Shown here: positions 1 to 10,191 of the stretch, one piece after another | Layout: each line of letters opens with the position of its first letter | Numbering within the stretch: position 1 is the stretch's first letter | Source of the DNA: Pectobacterium aroidearum | Lineage (GTDB): Bacteria > Pseudomonadota > Gammaproteobacteria > Enterobacterales > Enterobacteriaceae | Assembly (NCBI RefSeq): GCF_041228105.1 | Contig: NZ_CP166097.1 | Coordinates: 3,286,001 to 3,350,000, forward strand | Length of the DNA stretch: 64,000 nucleotides | Direction of reading: 5' to 3' | Program-made: the position numbers and the translations under genes | The notes under the pieces: generated by a model | The model's database searches: none | What the model was told of the DNA's origin: nothing | Seen by the model: the letters and a program-made list of their open reading frames with translations, nothing else

Positions 1-1
1 T

Positions 2-700
2 TGGCTGTTGTGGCAACAACAGCGGGCGGAAGATCGCGGCGAGACGTTCGAGCAGCTTATCGAGGTGCAGTCGCGCTACTGGTTTAACCCGGCCGCCATC
101 AGTCAACATTTCATCATCCCCGGCGCGATTACCATCATTATGACGGTGATTGGTGCCATCCTCACCTCGCTGGTCATCGCCCGCGAGTGGGAGCGCGGGA
201 CAATGGAAGCTCTGCTCTCGACGCAGGTCACCCGTACCGAACTGCTGCTGTCCAAACTCATCCCGTATTACTTTCTCGGGATGATCGCCATGACGCTGTG
301 TATTCTGGTCTCAACGTTTATCATGCAGGTGCCCTATCGCGGCTCGCTGATTTTGCTATTTATTATCAGCAGTCTGTTCCTTGCCAGCACGCTGGGCATG
401 GGTCTGCTCATCTCCACCCTCACCCGCAACCAGTTCAACGCCGCCATGGTGGCGCTGAATGCGGCATTTCTGCCTGCCATCATGCTGTCCGGCTTTATTT
501 TTGAAATCGACAGCATGCCGGAATTCGTCCGCGGCGTGTCATACATCATCCCGGCGCGCTATTTCGTTAGCACACTGCAAACGCTGTTTCTCGCGGGGAA
601 TATCGGTACGGTGCTGATGACTAACCTGCTGTTTCTCATTCTCTCGGCGATTGTCTTTATTGGCCTGACGGCCTGGCAAACCCGGCGCAGGCTGGATTAG
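2..700 (+). CDS. ybhS: ABC-2 type transporter permease YbhS, 3' part
   Basis: Inner-membrane permease subunit of an ABC exporter (YbhFSR family, implicated in E. coli in drug/cation efflux). The reading frame is open to the left edge, so the N-terminal part (E. coli YbhS is about 377 residues) lies outside; about 232 residues remain. They show the C-terminal ABC-2 layout: a transmembrane segment ending in [14 protein letters not shown], the conserved cytoplasmic motif of this family, then four further hydrophobic helices. The next gene is the partner permease, 9 bp downstream, so they are co-transcribed. The ATPase gene ybhF is expected just upstream, outside the window. The assignment rests on family motif plus gene order. 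Confidence 0.88.
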   Translation, partial: WLLWQQQRAEDRGETFEQLIEVQSRYWFNPAAISQHFIIPGAITIIMTVIGAILTSLVIAREWERGTMEALLSTQVTRTELLLSKLIPYYFLGMIAMTLCILVSTFIMQVPYRGSLILLFIISSLFLASTLGMGLLISTLTRNQFNAAMVALNAAFLPAIMLSGFIFEIDSMPEFVRGVSYIIPARYFVSTLQTLFLAGNIGTVLMTNLLFLILSAIVFIGLTAWQTRRRLD

Positions 701-709
701 GGAGCGACT

Positions 710-1846
710 ATGCTGCATCGTCTGTGGACGTTAATTATTAAGGAACTGCAATCGCTGCTGCGCGATCCGCAAACGCGTTCCATTCTGGTGTTGCCCGTTA
801 TCCTTCAAGTTTCCCTGTTTCCTTTCGCCGCGACGCTCGACGTGACCAACGCGACCATTGCCATTTACAGCGAAGATAACGGCCCCCATGCGATTGAGTT
901 GACGCAGCGCTTTGCCAAGGCGAAGTCCTTTTCTCATGTGTTGATGCTACATAGCCCGCAGGACGTGGCACCGACGCTGGATAATCAGCGTGCGCTTCTC
1001 ATTCTGCGCTTCCCGCCGCAGTTCTCGCGCGATATCGCCAGCGGAAATAGTACCTCGATCCAGCTGATTCTGGATGGCAGACGCTCTAACAGCGCGCAGA
1101 TCGCCGCTAACGATGTACAGCACATCGTGCGCGATTATCAGTTGGCATTGCTGGCGGCCAGACCTGCTCAAAACGGCGCAAATCAGAGCGCTTCCAATCC
1201 AAACAACAGCGAGCTGGTGGTTCGTCACTGGTATAACCCGAATCTGGACTACAAATGGTTTGTGGTGCCGTCGCTGATTGCCATGATTGCCACCATCGGC
1301 GTACTGATTGTCACAGCACTCTCCGTGGCACGCGAGCGAGAACAAGGCACGCTGGAACAACTGCTGGTTTCGCCGCTGTCCACCAGCCAAATTTTCATTG
1401 GCAAAGCCGTACCTGCGCTGATCGTCGCCACGTTTCAAGCCACGATCGTGCTGCTGGCGGGCATCCTGATTTTCCATATCCCCTTCGCCGGATCGCTACT
1501 GCTGTTTTACACCACGATGCTGATCTACGGCCTATCACTGGTGGGCTTTGGCCTGCTGATATCCTCACTCTGTGCCACACAGCAGCAGGCGTTCATCGGT
1601 GTGTTCGTCTTCCTGATGCCCGCGATTCTGCTTTCCGGCTATGTGTCACCGGTTGAAAATATGCCGATCTGGTTGCAGCACATCACCTGGATTAACCCGA
1701 TTCGCCATTTCACCGATATAACGAAGCAGATTTACCTCAAGGACGCGGATTTCAGCATTATCTGGAGCAGCCTGTGGCCGTTGTTCATCATCACACTCAC
1801 CACCGGATCGGCAGCCTACGCGATTTTCCGACGGAATATCGCGTAG
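710..1846 (+). CDS. ybhR: ABC-2 type transporter permease YbhR
   Basis: Second permease of the YbhFSR exporter, 378 residues. One N-terminal membrane segment (about residues 22-40) is followed by a large periplasmic domain (about 45-170) and then five membrane helices at the C-terminus, the usual ABC-2 topology. The motif [17 protein letters not shown] at about residue 205 mirrors the one in the preceding permease. Start ATG follows a GGAG ribosome site overlapping the end of ybhS. The gene converges on ybhL. Substrate is not visible from sequence. Confidence 0.9.
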   Translation: MLHRLWTLIIKELQSLLRDPQTRSILVLPVILQVSLFPFAATLDVTNATIAIYSEDNGPHAIELTQRFAKAKSFSHVLMLHSPQDVAPTLDNQRALLILRFPPQFSRDIASGNSTSIQLILDGRRSNSAQIAANDVQHIVRDYQLALLAARPAQNGANQSASNPNNSELVVRHWYNPNLDYKWFVVPSLIAMIATIGVLIVTALSVAREREQGTLEQLLVSPLSTSQIFIGKAVPALIVATFQATIVLLAGILIFHIPFAGSLLLFYTTMLIYGLSLVGFGLLISSLCATQQQAFIGVFVFLMPAILLSGYVSPVENMPIWLQHITWINPIRHFTDITKQIYLKDADFSIIWSSLWPLFIITLTTGSAAYAIFRRNIA

Positions 1847-1875
1847 AAGTAAGAGGGAATACTCGGTAGGGAAAT

Positions 1876-1904
1876 ATCTGGCGCGAGGAACAACCGCGCC
1901 AGAT
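1876..1904. terminator. Stem-loop between convergent ybhR and ybhL
   Basis: A perfect 10-bp inverted repeat, ATCTGGCGCG and CGCGCCAGAT, separated by 9 nt in the gap between two convergent genes. There is no long T-run on either strand, so it may be a weak bidirectional terminator or an RNA-stabilising hairpin. Confidence 0.5.
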
Positions 1905-1917
1905 AGGTAAGCAAGAA

Positions 1918-2625
1918 TTAACGACGGTTACCGAAAATGCGCAGCAGCATCAGGAACAGGTTGATAAAGTCGAGATACAGCGTCAACGCGCCCACAATGG
2001 AGTATTTGCGGAAGCTGTCTTTGTCATCAACGGACAACTGCTCGCCGATGTTTTTCAGCTTCTGGGTGTCATACGCGGTCAGACCGACAAACACCACCAC
2101 GCCGATATAGGTGACGGCCCACATCAACGCTTCACTCTTCAGCCACAGGTTCACCAGCGAAGCCAGCACAATCCCGATCAGCGCCATGAACAGCATGCTG
2201 CCGAAACCGCTCAAATCACGCTTCGTGGTGTAGCCGTACAGGCTCATCGCGCCGAACATCCCCGCCGTAATGACAAAGGTGCTGGCGATGGATTCACCGG
2301 AGTACATGATGAAAATGCTGGAGAGCGTCAGCCCCGTCAGCGCGGAATAGAGCATAAACAGCGACGTAGCGACCGCACCGCTCAGGCGCTGTACCATACC
2401 GGAAATCACAAAGACCAGCCCCAACTGAGCAATGATCAGTCCGAAGAAGGTGATCTGGCTGGAGAATACAAAATTCAGTACGGCAGGCGTATTCGCCGCG
2501 TACCAGGACACGAACGCCGTCAGCAGCAGGCCGCAGGTCATCCAGCCATAAACCTGTGCCATATAGGCCTGGAGACCCGACTGCGAGCGCTCAACGATTG
2601 AACCCGAGCGTGGATATCTGTCCAT
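1918..2625 (-). CDS. ybhL: Bax inhibitor-1/YccA family membrane protein YbhL
   Basis: Integral inner-membrane protein of the BI-1 (TMBIM) family, 235 residues, the usual length. Seven hydrophobic segments are visible, starting at about residue 28, with a conserved YDTQKLKNIG stretch near residue 185 typical of the family. Family members are proposed pH-sensitive calcium leak channels; the bacterial role is not settled. It sits alone on the minus strand between ybhR and moaE, as in E. coli. Confidence 0.88.
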   Translation of the reverse strand: MDRYPRSGSIVERSQSGLQAYMAQVYGWMTCGLLLTAFVSWYAANTPAVLNFVFSSQITFFGLIIAQLGLVFVISGMVQRLSGAVATSLFMLYSALTGLTLSSIFIMYSGESIASTFVITAGMFGAMSLYGYTTKRDLSGFGSMLFMALIGIVLASLVNLWLKSEALMWAVTYIGVVVFVGLTAYDTQKLKNIGEQLSVDDKDSFRKYSIVGALTLYLDFINLFLMLLRIFGNRR

Positions 2626-2737
2626 GATGTTACCTTTGCATAAAAGTTATCTGATTAACGCGGCGCGAACCGCCTGTTTGGGGGAACGAGACGGAAACGC
2701 CCTCCCCGCCATCCTTTTATCCTAACACAGAAATGAA

Positions 2738-3190
2738 CTACCAGCGCTGCGCAGCCTGTTTATCACTGTCGCGTGATTCCACCCAGCGCTCACCTTCCGG
2801 CGTCGCTTCGCGCTTCCAGAACGGCGCGCGGGTTTTCAGGTAATCCATAATAAATTGGGCGGCATCAAACGCCGCGCTGCGGTGGGCGGCACTGACGCCA
2901 ACGAACACAATTTCATCGCCCGGATAGAGTGCACCCACCCGATGAATCACGCTCACTCGTGGCAGTTCCCAGCGCTCGCGAGCCAGATCGACAATCTCAG
3001 CCAGCGCCTTTTCCGTCATACCGGGGTAATGTTCCAGCGTCAACGCGCTGACGTCTTTCGCCAGATTGTGATTACGCACCTTACCCGTGAACGTCACCAC
3101 CGCGCCATCTTCATCACACTGCGCCAGCCACTGATATTCATCCCCTACGTTGAAGTTCTCTTCACCGACCCTAATACGCGTTTCTGTCAC
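2738..3190 (-). CDS. moaE: Molybdopterin synthase catalytic subunit MoaE
   Basis: Large subunit of molybdopterin synthase. With MoaD it inserts two sulfurs into cyclic pyranopterin monophosphate to make molybdopterin. The protein is 150 residues, matching the family. Visible hallmarks are GAVVTFTGKVRNHN near residue 30, the LEHYPGM motif, and the C-terminal catalytic region FWKREATPEGERWVE with the conserved lysine and arginine. Last gene of moaABCDE; its start lies 2 bp after the moaD stop, suggesting translational coupling. Confidence 0.95.
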   Translation of the reverse strand: MTETRIRVGEENFNVGDEYQWLAQCDEDGAVVTFTGKVRNHNLAKDVSALTLEHYPGMTEKALAEIVDLARERWELPRVSVIHRVGALYPGDEIVFVGVSAAHRSAAFDAAQFIMDYLKTRAPFWKREATPEGERWVESRDSDKQAAQRW

Positions 3191-3192
3191 GA

Positions 3193-3438
3193 TCAGCCCC
3201 CTGTTACCGGTGGGAAAAACGCCACTTCATCACCGTCCTGTAGTGGGTGAGTCAGCTCAACCAGCGACTGATTGACCGCAGCCAGCAGCTTGCCCGATTC
3301 CAGCGCCAGCGCCCAGCGCGCGCCACGCTGGCACAACGCCTGTCGCACGTCCTCTACGGTGGCATACTCAGCAGGCAGAGACAGGCTGTCTGTCTCGATC
3401 AGCTCACGAACTTGTGCAAAAAACAGCACTTTAATCAT
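3193..3438 (-). CDS. moaD: Molybdopterin synthase sulfur carrier subunit MoaD
   Basis: Small ubiquitin-like subunit (81 residues) that carries the sulfur as a C-terminal thiocarboxylate. The required Gly-Gly end is present (FFPPVTGG). It is adenylated by MoeB, encoded at about 34.3 kb in this window. The start overlaps the moaC stop by 4 bp, so the pair is translationally coupled. Confidence 0.95.
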   Translation of the reverse strand: MIKVLFFAQVRELIETDSLSLPAEYATVEDVRQALCQRGARWALALESGKLLAAVNQSLVELTHPLQDGDEVAFFPPVTGG

Positions 3439-3950
3439 GCGCCCTCCGCCGTAAAATCGCCGGATTTACCGCCGCTTTTCGCCAGCAGACGCACCGGGCC
3501 AATGACCATATCTTTCTGCACAGCCTTGCACATGTCATAGATAGTCAGCGCGGCGACAGAGGCTGCCGTCAGCGCCTCCATCTCTACGCCGGTTTTACCC
3601 GTCAGGCGACAAACAGATTCAATGCGTACCCGATTGTGTTCCGGCTGCGCTTCCAGCTCGACAGCCACCTTGCTCAGCAGCAGCGGGTGACAAAGCGGAA
3701 TCAGTTCCCAGGTACGTTTCGCGGCCTGAATGCCGGCGATGCGTGCGGTGGCGAACACATCGCCCTTGTGATGGCTGCCGGCAATAATCATCGCCAGCGT
3801 CTGCGGCGCCATTTCAACGAAAGCTTCCGCGCGGGCTTCGCGCACGGTTTCCGCTTTGGCGGAAACATCCACCATTGCGGCTTCACCAGCAGCGTTAATG
3901 TGGGTCAATTGTGGCGTAGATGATGACGCAATGGATTTAGAGGATGACAT
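3435..3950 (-). CDS. moaC: Cyclic pyranopterin monophosphate synthase MoaC
   Basis: Converts the MoaA product 3',8-cyclo-GTP to cyclic pyranopterin monophosphate, the second step of Moco synthesis. Family signatures are [23 protein letters not shown] and [11 protein letters not shown]; the active-site lysine region [12 protein letters not shown] is intact. At 171 residues it is about ten longer than E. coli MoaC: the serine-rich N-terminus precedes the usual start sequence [11 protein letters not shown], and no internal ATG offers the shorter form. Confidence 0.94.
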   Translation of the reverse strand: MSSSKSIASSSTPQLTHINAAGEAAMVDVSAKAETVREARAEAFVEMAPQTLAMIIAGSHHKGDVFATARIAGIQAAKRTWELIPLCHPLLLSKVAVELEAQPEHNRVRIESVCRLTGKTGVEMEALTAASVAALTIYDMCKAVQKDMVIGPVRLLAKSGGKSGDFTAEGA

Positions 3951-3968
3951 AGTGAATAACGCTTACCG

Positions 3969-4487
3969 TTAAGAGGTTTTTTTCAAGTGTGGGTAGAAAT
4001 TGCACGGTTTCTGGCGCGCATCCAGCTGTTCCTGAATGATGCGTTCCCATGCGGTGCGACAGGCACGAGTCGAACCTGGCATCGCGAAAATCACCGTCTG
4101 ATTAGCCAGACCGGCAAGCGCACGCGATTGCAGCGTCGCCGTACCGATATCTTCATACGACACCATACGGAACAGTTCGCCGAAACCTTCAATTTCCCGA
4201 TCGAACAAGACGCCAATAGCTTCCGGCACCACATCCCCTGCGGTAAAGCCCGTTCCGCCATTAATCAGAATGCTCTGCACCTTGTCGCTGGCAATCCACG
4301 CCGAGATCTGTGCCCGAATCTGGTACAGGTTCTCTTTCACAATGGCGCTATCGACGATGCGATGTCCTGCGGACTGCGCCGCTTCGCGCAGATAGTCGCC
4401 GGAGGTGTCATCTTCCGCCGTCCGGCGCTCGGAAACGGTCAGAACCGCAAGGTTGAGAGAAACAAATTCGCTGCTGACTTTGCTCAT
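3969..4487 (-). CDS. moaB: Molybdenum cofactor biosynthesis protein MoaB
   Basis: MoaB/MogA-fold protein, 172 residues, that binds molybdopterin and in some bacteria adenylates it. Seen: LAVLTVSERR at the N-terminus, the family motif ILINGGTGFTAGDVVPEAI in the middle, and FAMPGSTRACRTAWERII at the end. Third-from-promoter position inside moaABCDE. In enterobacteria MoaB is dispensable because Mog does the same reaction; that is family knowledge, not visible here. Confidence 0.94.
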   Translation of the reverse strand: MSKVSSEFVSLNLAVLTVSERRTAEDDTSGDYLREAAQSAGHRIVDSAIVKENLYQIRAQISAWIASDKVQSILINGGTGFTAGDVVPEAIGVLFDREIEGFGELFRMVSYEDIGTATLQSRALAGLANQTVIFAMPGSTRACRTAWERIIQEQLDARQKPCNFYPHLKKTS

Positions 4488-4521
4488 GCCAGACTCCTTT
4501 AAAAATCAGTGATGTCGCGGA

Positions 4522-5511
4522 TTAACCGCCGATAAATGACAGGTTTTGCGTGATGCCGCTATTCCCTTCATGCAGGAAGTGGGTCTGTTTCTTCGCCGAC
4601 AGCCCGCCCGAGATACGCATCTTCAAATCTTCGAGATGGCGATCGTCGGCCAGTAAATCACGCAGTGGAATACCCTGTTCGCCAAAGAGACACAGATGCA
4701 GGTTACCGATAGCAGACACGCGAAGACGGTTGCAGCTCAGGCAGAAATCTTTCTCATACGGCATAATCAGCCCGATTTCTCCCTGATAGTCTGGGTGGCA
4801 GAAGACTTGTGCCGGCCCGTCGCTACGGGCACGTTTCTGCTGCTGCCAGCCCTGCTGCAACAATTGCTGGCGGATCACCTCGCCAGAAACGTGGTGGCGG
4901 CGAAACAGATCGCCTCCTTCCCCGGTTTCCATCAGTTCAATAAAGCGTAGTTGAATCGGGCGGTGTTTAATCCAGTTGAGAAAGGTTTGCAGGCTACCCG
5001 CGTTCACATTTCGCATTAGCACCGTGTTGACTTTGACCTTGGCAAAACCGCAGTCAAATGCGGCGTCGATGCCGTCCATCACCTGCCGGAATTTATCCTG
5101 CCCGGTAATCGCATGAAACTGGCGTGCATCCAGACTGTCCACGCTCACATTCAGCGCCGTTAGCCCTGCCTCTCGCCATTGAGCAACGTCGCGTGCCAAA
5201 CGGTAGCCGTTAGTGGTCACCGCCAGCGTGCGAATCGCGGGGTTTTCACGGATGGCGGCGATAATATCGACAAAGTCACGGCGCAGAGACGGTTCACCGC
5301 CAGTGAGGCGGACTTTTTCCGTCCCCAGTTCGGCAAAAGCGCGGCTGACGCGACGAATCTCATCGAGTGACAAAAAGCGATGCGGATTGGTGCCATTGGC
5401 CTGATAACCATCCGGCAGACAGTAGGTACAACGAAAATTGCAGACGTCTGTGATAGACAGACGCAAATAGTAAAACTTGCGCGCAAACGCATCAGTCAGT
5501 TGACTCACCAT
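4522..5511 (-). CDS. moaA: GTP 3',8-cyclase MoaA
   Basis: Radical SAM enzyme that starts Moco synthesis by cyclising GTP. The N-terminal cluster motif is CNFRCTYC (about residues 20-27) and the C-terminal second cluster uses CLSCNRL and a later Cys in LHLCLFGE. The C-terminal Gly-Gly (SFIGG) needed for activation is present. I chose ATG 5511 (MVSQLTDAF) rather than the upstream one at 5544: it gives 329 residues, the E. coli length, and follows an AAGGTG ribosome site that is part of the riboswitch expression platform. Confidence 0.95.
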   Translation of the reverse strand: MVSQLTDAFARKFYYLRLSITDVCNFRCTYCLPDGYQANGTNPHRFLSLDEIRRVSRAFAELGTEKVRLTGGEPSLRRDFVDIIAAIRENPAIRTLAVTTNGYRLARDVAQWREAGLTALNVSVDSLDARQFHAITGQDKFRQVMDGIDAAFDCGFAKVKVNTVLMRNVNAGSLQTFLNWIKHRPIQLRFIELMETGEGGDLFRRHHVSGEVIRQQLLQQGWQQQKRARSDGPAQVFCHPDYQGEIGLIMPYEKDFCLSCNRLRVSAIGNLHLCLFGEQGIPLRDLLADDRHLEDLKMRISGGLSAKKQTHFLHEGNSGITQNLSFIGG

Positions 5512-5514
5512 AAA

Positions 5515-5636
5515 CACCTTTCCAAATACGGGAGATGCAGGCATTTCTACCTCGCACCCTGGTGACCGCGAAGGTCACGGCCAGGGCACCATATCACGCG
5601 CACTACGCGCATCACTTAGGCACCAAGGCTAGGAGT
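5515..5636 (-). promoter_or_regulatory. Moco riboswitch upstream of moaA
   Basis: On the minus strand the moaA leader carries the blocks of the enterobacterial Moco RNA motif: ACTCCTAGCC at the 5' end, two GGTGC elements, TGGCCGTGAC paired with GGTCACCAGGG, and CTCCCGTATTTGGAAAGGTG running into the moaA ribosome site. The order and several blocks match the E. coli moaA leader as I remember it. The expected action is repression of moa expression when Moco is plentiful. Limits are approximate. Confidence 0.87.
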
Positions 5637-5933
5637 TTGATTCCTATCAGTTATCCGTTAGACAACGCCGGAACAGCCGATAAAGAATCGTGATTTCATT
5701 GAGCAGTCTACTGCGAAAACGCGTAGTCAACCACTCTCAAAATCGGTATATAAATAAATATATAGCGAATTTTCAATATCTTATGGTGCACAGCATACGG
5801 AAAAATACACGGCAGAAATTGTCTCAGGTCATGCCTGCGTGAGGATTTTTCGCGTTTTACGCTGAAATCAGCTACCTTAGCGACGATTGTCATACACACG
5901 TCATATTCCTCTGGCTCATTAATAAGGTTTTCT

Positions 5934-6866
5934 ATGCGCAATCGCACGTTGGCCGACCTCGACAGGGTTGTCGCACTAGGAGGCGGGCACGGCTTAGGTC
6001 GTGTGATGTCTTCGCTCTCTTCCCTGGGTTCACGGCTAACCGGCATTGTCACGACGACAGATAACGGCGGTTCCACTGGCCGCATCCGTCGTTCCGAAGG
6101 CGGTATTGCCTGGGGCGATACCCGCAACTGCCTGAATCAACTGATCACTACGCCTAGCGTGGCGTCTGCGATGTTTGAGTACCGGTTTAACGGTAACGGT
6201 GAACTTGCCGGACACAACCTGGGGAATCTGATGCTGAAAGCGCTCGATCACCTAAGCGTGCGGCCGCTGGAAGCCATCAATCTGATTCGCAACCTGCTCA
6301 AAGTCGATGCCTTTTTAATTCCGATGTCCGAGCATCCGGTCGATTTGATGGCGATTGATGAACAGGGCAATCCCGTTTATGGCGAAGTCGAGATCGATCA
6401 ACTGGCAACTTTACCGCAAGATTTGATGCTGTACCCGACGGTGCAGGCCACACGTGAAGCGATTGATGCCATCGCCAAAGCCGACCTGATTTTAATTGGC
6501 CCCGGCAGTTTTCTGACTAGCCTGATGCCGCTGCTGCTGCTGGACGATTTGACACAGGCGCTCCGCCGCACGCCCGCCCCAATGGTCTACATCGGCAATC
6601 TGGGCAGCGAGCAGAGTAACCCCGCCGCCCGCCTGACGCTGGCGGAGAAATTGGACTGGATTGAGCACAAAGTGGGTAAATCAGTGGTGGATGTGGCGAT
6701 CGTCGGTCCGAAAGTCGATATCAGTCAGATCGGCGATCGCCTGATCGTGCAACAAGAGCTGGCCGCAGCAGATGTTCCTCACCATCATGACCGTGAGCTA
6801 CTGCGTCAGGCTATCGATCGTGCGCTACAGCTACTAGGCTCTCAATCCCGCAGCCACGGCGTATAA
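5934..6866 (+). CDS. ybhK: YvcK/CofD-family protein YbhK
   Basis: Member of the YvcK-like (gluconeogenesis factor) family, 310 residues, cytosolic. The N-terminal nucleotide-binding motif [13 protein letters not shown] (about residues 17-29) and [11 protein letters not shown] are intact, as is the [16 protein letters not shown] stretch. Homologues bind UDP-sugars and influence cell-wall and carbon metabolism in Bacillus; the enterobacterial role is uncertain. It is divergent from moaA, and its 3' end overlaps the convergent VOC gene by 25 bp. Confidence 0.88.
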   Translation: MRNRTLADLDRVVALGGGHGLGRVMSSLSSLGSRLTGIVTTTDNGGSTGRIRRSEGGIAWGDTRNCLNQLITTPSVASAMFEYRFNGNGELAGHNLGNLMLKALDHLSVRPLEAINLIRNLLKVDAFLIPMSEHPVDLMAIDEQGNPVYGEVEIDQLATLPQDLMLYPTVQATREAIDAIAKADLILIGPGSFLTSLMPLLLLDDLTQALRRTPAPMVYIGNLGSEQSNPAARLTLAEKLDWIEHKVGKSVVDVAIVGPKVDISQIGDRLIVQQELAAADVPHHHDRELLRQAIDRALQLLGSQSRSHGV

Positions 6867-7276
6867 GTCACGCCAATCAAAATGCCTTCGGGACTCAGGA
6901 AACGCGTGACCTGCTGTCCCCAGGGTTCAAGACGGTTTTCTACCAGCAGCGCATAGCCTTGCGCTTTTAGCGTACGGGTCGCTTCCGTCATATCCGCCAC
7001 TTCAAATTCCAGCCAGCTTTGCGGTTCAGGCAGATCCGCAGGCCAGCTTCCCTGCCCGAAGCAGGATTCGCTGGCCTGTGACAATGGCCACAGGGCGAAG
7101 TGTTTCACGCCATCTATTGTATCGCTCACCAGATAATCGCTCCCTTCCGCAACAGGCTTTAGCGGCAACTTCAGCGTATCGACATAGAGCGCATGGCTGT
7201 CAGACAGCGATTTCACGATCGGTCCGAAACCCGCCACAAACAGCACCTCAACACCCGGTATAATAGGGTCCATCAT
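6842..7276 (-). CDS. VOC (glyoxalase/bleomycin-resistance fold) family protein
   Basis: 144-residue protein with the split beta-alpha-beta-beta-beta pattern of the vicinal-oxygen-chelate superfamily: a first module with [11 protein letters not shown] and a second with [22 protein letters not shown]. The ending [20 protein letters not shown] is characteristic of the family. Substrate cannot be assigned. The stop codon lies inside the end of ybhK on the other strand, so the two genes share 25 bp tail to tail. Its start is 25 bp from... the neighbouring uvrB stop at 7302, on the same strand and possibly co-transcribed with uvrB. Confidence 0.78.
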   Translation of the reverse strand: MMDPIIPGVEVLFVAGFGPIVKSLSDSHALYVDTLKLPLKPVAEGSDYLVSDTIDGVKHFALWPLSQASESCFGQGSWPADLPEPQSWLEFEVADMTEATRTLKAQGYALLVENRLEPWGQQVTRFLSPEGILIGVTYTPWLRD

Positions 7277-7301
7277 TGATCCTCAGTGAGTGCTTGCATC
7301 G

Positions 7302-9314
7302 TTAGGATGCAGCGATAAATTGTGCGCGCAGTGCCTGTAACTCATCGCGCAAGGCGGCAGCTTCTTCGAACTCAAGATTCTGCGCATGCGTCAGCATTTT
7401 GCTTTCCAGCTCGCGGATTTTCAGCTCCAGCGCTTTCGGCGTCATAAGCTCATAACGTGCAGCCGGTTCTGCCGCTTTACGGTTGCCTCGCCCTTTGCCT
7501 CTGTTCGTGGGTTGGCCCAATTGCAGAATATCGGAAATTTTCTTATTGAGTCCCTGCGGCACAATCCCGTGTTCGGTGTTGTACGCCTCCTGCTTCTCAC
7601 GACGGCGTTCCGTTTCGCCAATCGCCTTTGCCATGGATGGCGTAATCTTGTCGCCGTACAGAATCGCCTTACCGCGTAGGTTACGCGCTGCACGACCAAT
7701 CGTCTGAATCAGAGAACGCTCGGAGCGCAGGAAGCCCTCTTTATCCGCATCCAGAATCGCCACCAGCGACACTTCTGGCATATCCAGCCCTTCACGCAAC
7801 AGGTTGATACCCACCAGCACGTCAAACTCACCAAGGCGTAAATCGCGGATAATTTCAACACGTTCGACGGTATCAATATCCGAGTGCAGATAACGTACGC
7901 GCTCACCGTGTTCTTCCAGATATTCAGTTAGGTCTTCCGCCATTCGTTTGGTCAACGTAGTGACCAGCACACGTTCGTTAACCGCCGCACGCTGGCGAAT
8001 CTCGGAAAGCAGGTCGTCCACTTGCGTCGCCACAGGCCGCACTTCAATGAGCGGATCGAGCAGCCCAGTGGGACGCACCACCTGATCGATCACTTCACCA
8101 CCCGATTTTTCCAGCTCATAGTTACCCGGCGTCGCGGAGACATAGATCGTCTGCGGCGCCAGCGCTTCGAATTCTTCAAATTTCATCGGGCGGTTATCCA
8201 GCGCCGAAGGTAGCCGGAAGCCATATTCGACCAGCGTCTCTTTACGCGCACGGTCACCGCGATACATACCACCGATCTGGGGCACGGTAACGTGGGATTC
8301 GTCAATGACTAGCAGTCCGTCTGCCGGTAAATAGTCAAACAGCGTCGGCGGCGGCTCACCGGGGCCACGCCCGGAAAGATAGCGTGAGTAGTTTTCGATC
8401 CCGGAGCAATAGCCCAGCTCGTTCATCATCTCCAGATCAAACTGCGTGCGCTGGCTCAACCGCTGCTCTTCCACCAGCTTATCATTCGCCAGCAGTACCT
8501 TTCTGCGATCGGCCAGCTCCACCTTGATGTCTTCCATTGCCTGCAAAATACGTTCACGCGGCGTGACGTAGTGCGTTTTTGGATAGATGGTATAGCGCGG
8601 CACCGTCTGGAGGACATGCCCCGTCAGCGGGTCAAACAGCGACAATCGTTCCACTTCTTCATCAAACAGTTCAACACGCAGCGCGATTTCGTCAGATTCC
8701 GCAGGGAAAATATCAATCACCTCACCGCGTACGCGGAAGGTACCGCGCTGAAACGCCTGATCGTTGCGGGAATACTGCAACTCAGCCAAACGCCGCAAAA
8801 TAGCACGCTGGTCAATCAGCATCCCCTGCGTCAGGTGCAGCATCATTTTCAGATATAAATCGGGATCGCCCAGACCATAGATAGCGGACACTGAAGCCAC
8901 GACGATCACATCACGCCGTTCCAACAGCGCTTTTGTCGCGGAAAGACGCATCTGTTCGATATGTTCGTTAACCGATGCATCTTTTTCAATGAAGGTGTCC
9001 GAACTCGGAACGTAGGCTTCCGGCTGATAATAGTCGTAGTACGAAACGAAGTATTCGACGGCATTATCAGGAAAGAATTCTTTCATTTCGCCGTACAGCT
9101 GAGCTGCCAGCGTTTTATTTGGCGCCAGCATCATCGTCGGCCGATTGAGATCGGCAATCACGTTGGCGATCGTGAACGTCTTACCTGAACCGGTTACCCC
9201 GAGCAGCGTTTGATGCGCTAACCCGTCTTCCAGGCCCTCTTTTAAACGACGAATGGCCTCAGGCTGATCGCCTGCCGGTTTAAAGTCGGAATTCAGTGTA
9301 AATACTTTACTCAT
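7302..9314 (-). CDS. uvrB: Excinuclease ABC subunit UvrB
   Basis: Damage-verification helicase of nucleotide excision repair; 670 residues, typical. Seen in order: Walker A GVTGSGKT (about residues 39-46), the beta-hairpin that clamps [15 protein letters not shown], the DEAD-like box DESH, helicase motifs [11 protein letters not shown] and QTIGRAARN, and a C-terminal UVR motif ([18 protein letters not shown]) that binds UvrC. A LexA box lies 224 bp before the start codon, so SOS induction is expected. Confidence 0.97.
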   Translation of the reverse strand: MSKVFTLNSDFKPAGDQPEAIRRLKEGLEDGLAHQTLLGVTGSGKTFTIANVIADLNRPTMMLAPNKTLAAQLYGEMKEFFPDNAVEYFVSYYDYYQPEAYVPSSDTFIEKDASVNEHIEQMRLSATKALLERRDVIVVASVSAIYGLGDPDLYLKMMLHLTQGMLIDQRAILRRLAELQYSRNDQAFQRGTFRVRGEVIDIFPAESDEIALRVELFDEEVERLSLFDPLTGHVLQTVPRYTIYPKTHYVTPRERILQAMEDIKVELADRRKVLLANDKLVEEQRLSQRTQFDLEMMNELGYCSGIENYSRYLSGRGPGEPPPTLFDYLPADGLLVIDESHVTVPQIGGMYRGDRARKETLVEYGFRLPSALDNRPMKFEEFEALAPQTIYVSATPGNYELEKSGGEVIDQVVRPTGLLDPLIEVRPVATQVDDLLSEIRQRAAVNERVLVTTLTKRMAEDLTEYLEEHGERVRYLHSDIDTVERVEIIRDLRLGEFDVLVGINLLREGLDMPEVSLVAILDADKEGFLRSERSLIQTIGRAARNLRGKAILYGDKITPSMAKAIGETERRREKQEAYNTEHGIVPQGLNKKISDILQLGQPTNRGKGRGNRKAAEPAARYELMTPKALELKIRELESKMLTHAQNLEFEEAAALRDELQALRAQFIAAS

Positions 9315-10191
9315 CGTTAAGCACGCTACTTATCGTTATTACGCATCGCTCAAGGCGACGTTCATGGGTGGATGCTCGGAGGCAGGTAAAAGACACAGAC
9401 TGACGATTTCAGGCACGGCTGCGGGTCATCATCGGCATCCTTTGTCGCACCGTGATCACACGACAGCGACCACACTGACACGTGTGACATACGAGCTTTA
9501 TTCTGAATGCCAATTGCGAAATTCGCCACCGCAATGATACTGGATATAAAAACAGCATCAAGAAAATTATCGCTGGATTGGATGATTAATCAACAAATGA
9601 ATTTGCTAGCACATTCATCTTCAATCTACCAGATAAAATCATCATGATTTATCCCCAGATTTGGTAAAAATGTAACATGCGGGGACACCTGATGACGTTA
9701 ATTTATGCAACTACACACCGTTGCTGCTTAAGACGCTTGATTTTACTTAAGCATATGATAATAAATAAATTAGCAAAACCGTGGAGAATAGCGCCAACCT
9801 GGCGACAACCCGCGCCAGCTCTCGGTTAGGACGCGTTGTCTATCCATAATACACATAGTTATCCACAGAAATGGTGGATAACTCCCACAAGCCCGCATCA
9901 GCACTGAGTTAGAGAAATACCCACTTCATTCGTGATTCCCTCTGATATGGATTTTCTTCACACTCTTTCTGTGATTTATCGCATAAGTATTAGATGGAAA
10001 AAGACTAAAAACAGCAGGGGACTGCATCACAACAATTCAGGCAATGCGGGGAGTGAGAGGAAAATTCAAGAAGGTTTTATCTATTGATCGCTATAAAAAT
10101 GTAGGTTTTATACTTATGAAAACAGATGCCGGTAAAAAAACAATAAAACCTACTGTGATGATTAAAGTCAGCCGAGGGTTAACAAAAATGA
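9315..10191. other. Long uvrB-bioD intergenic region
   Basis: 877 bp with no convincing gene; a 98-codon plus-strand frame at 10044-10340 runs into bioD on the opposite strand and looks spurious. The stretch carries the uvrB control region (LexA box at 9538). It also has an inverted pair of DnaA-box-like nonamers at 9858-9882 (GTTATCCAC, 7 nt, GTGGATAAC) and a further TTATCCCCA at 9649. The rest is AT-rich without visible repeats. Confidence 0.6.
9538..9557 (-). promoter_or_regulatory. LexA (SOS) box of uvrB
   Basis: TACTGGATATAAAAACAGCA on the plus strand has the CTG-N10-CAG core with an AT-rich spacer. Read on the minus strand it closely resembles the E. coli uvrB LexA site as remembered (AACTGTTTTTTTATCCAGTA). 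Position upstream of uvrB and no other SOS gene nearby support the assignment. Confidence 0.85.
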
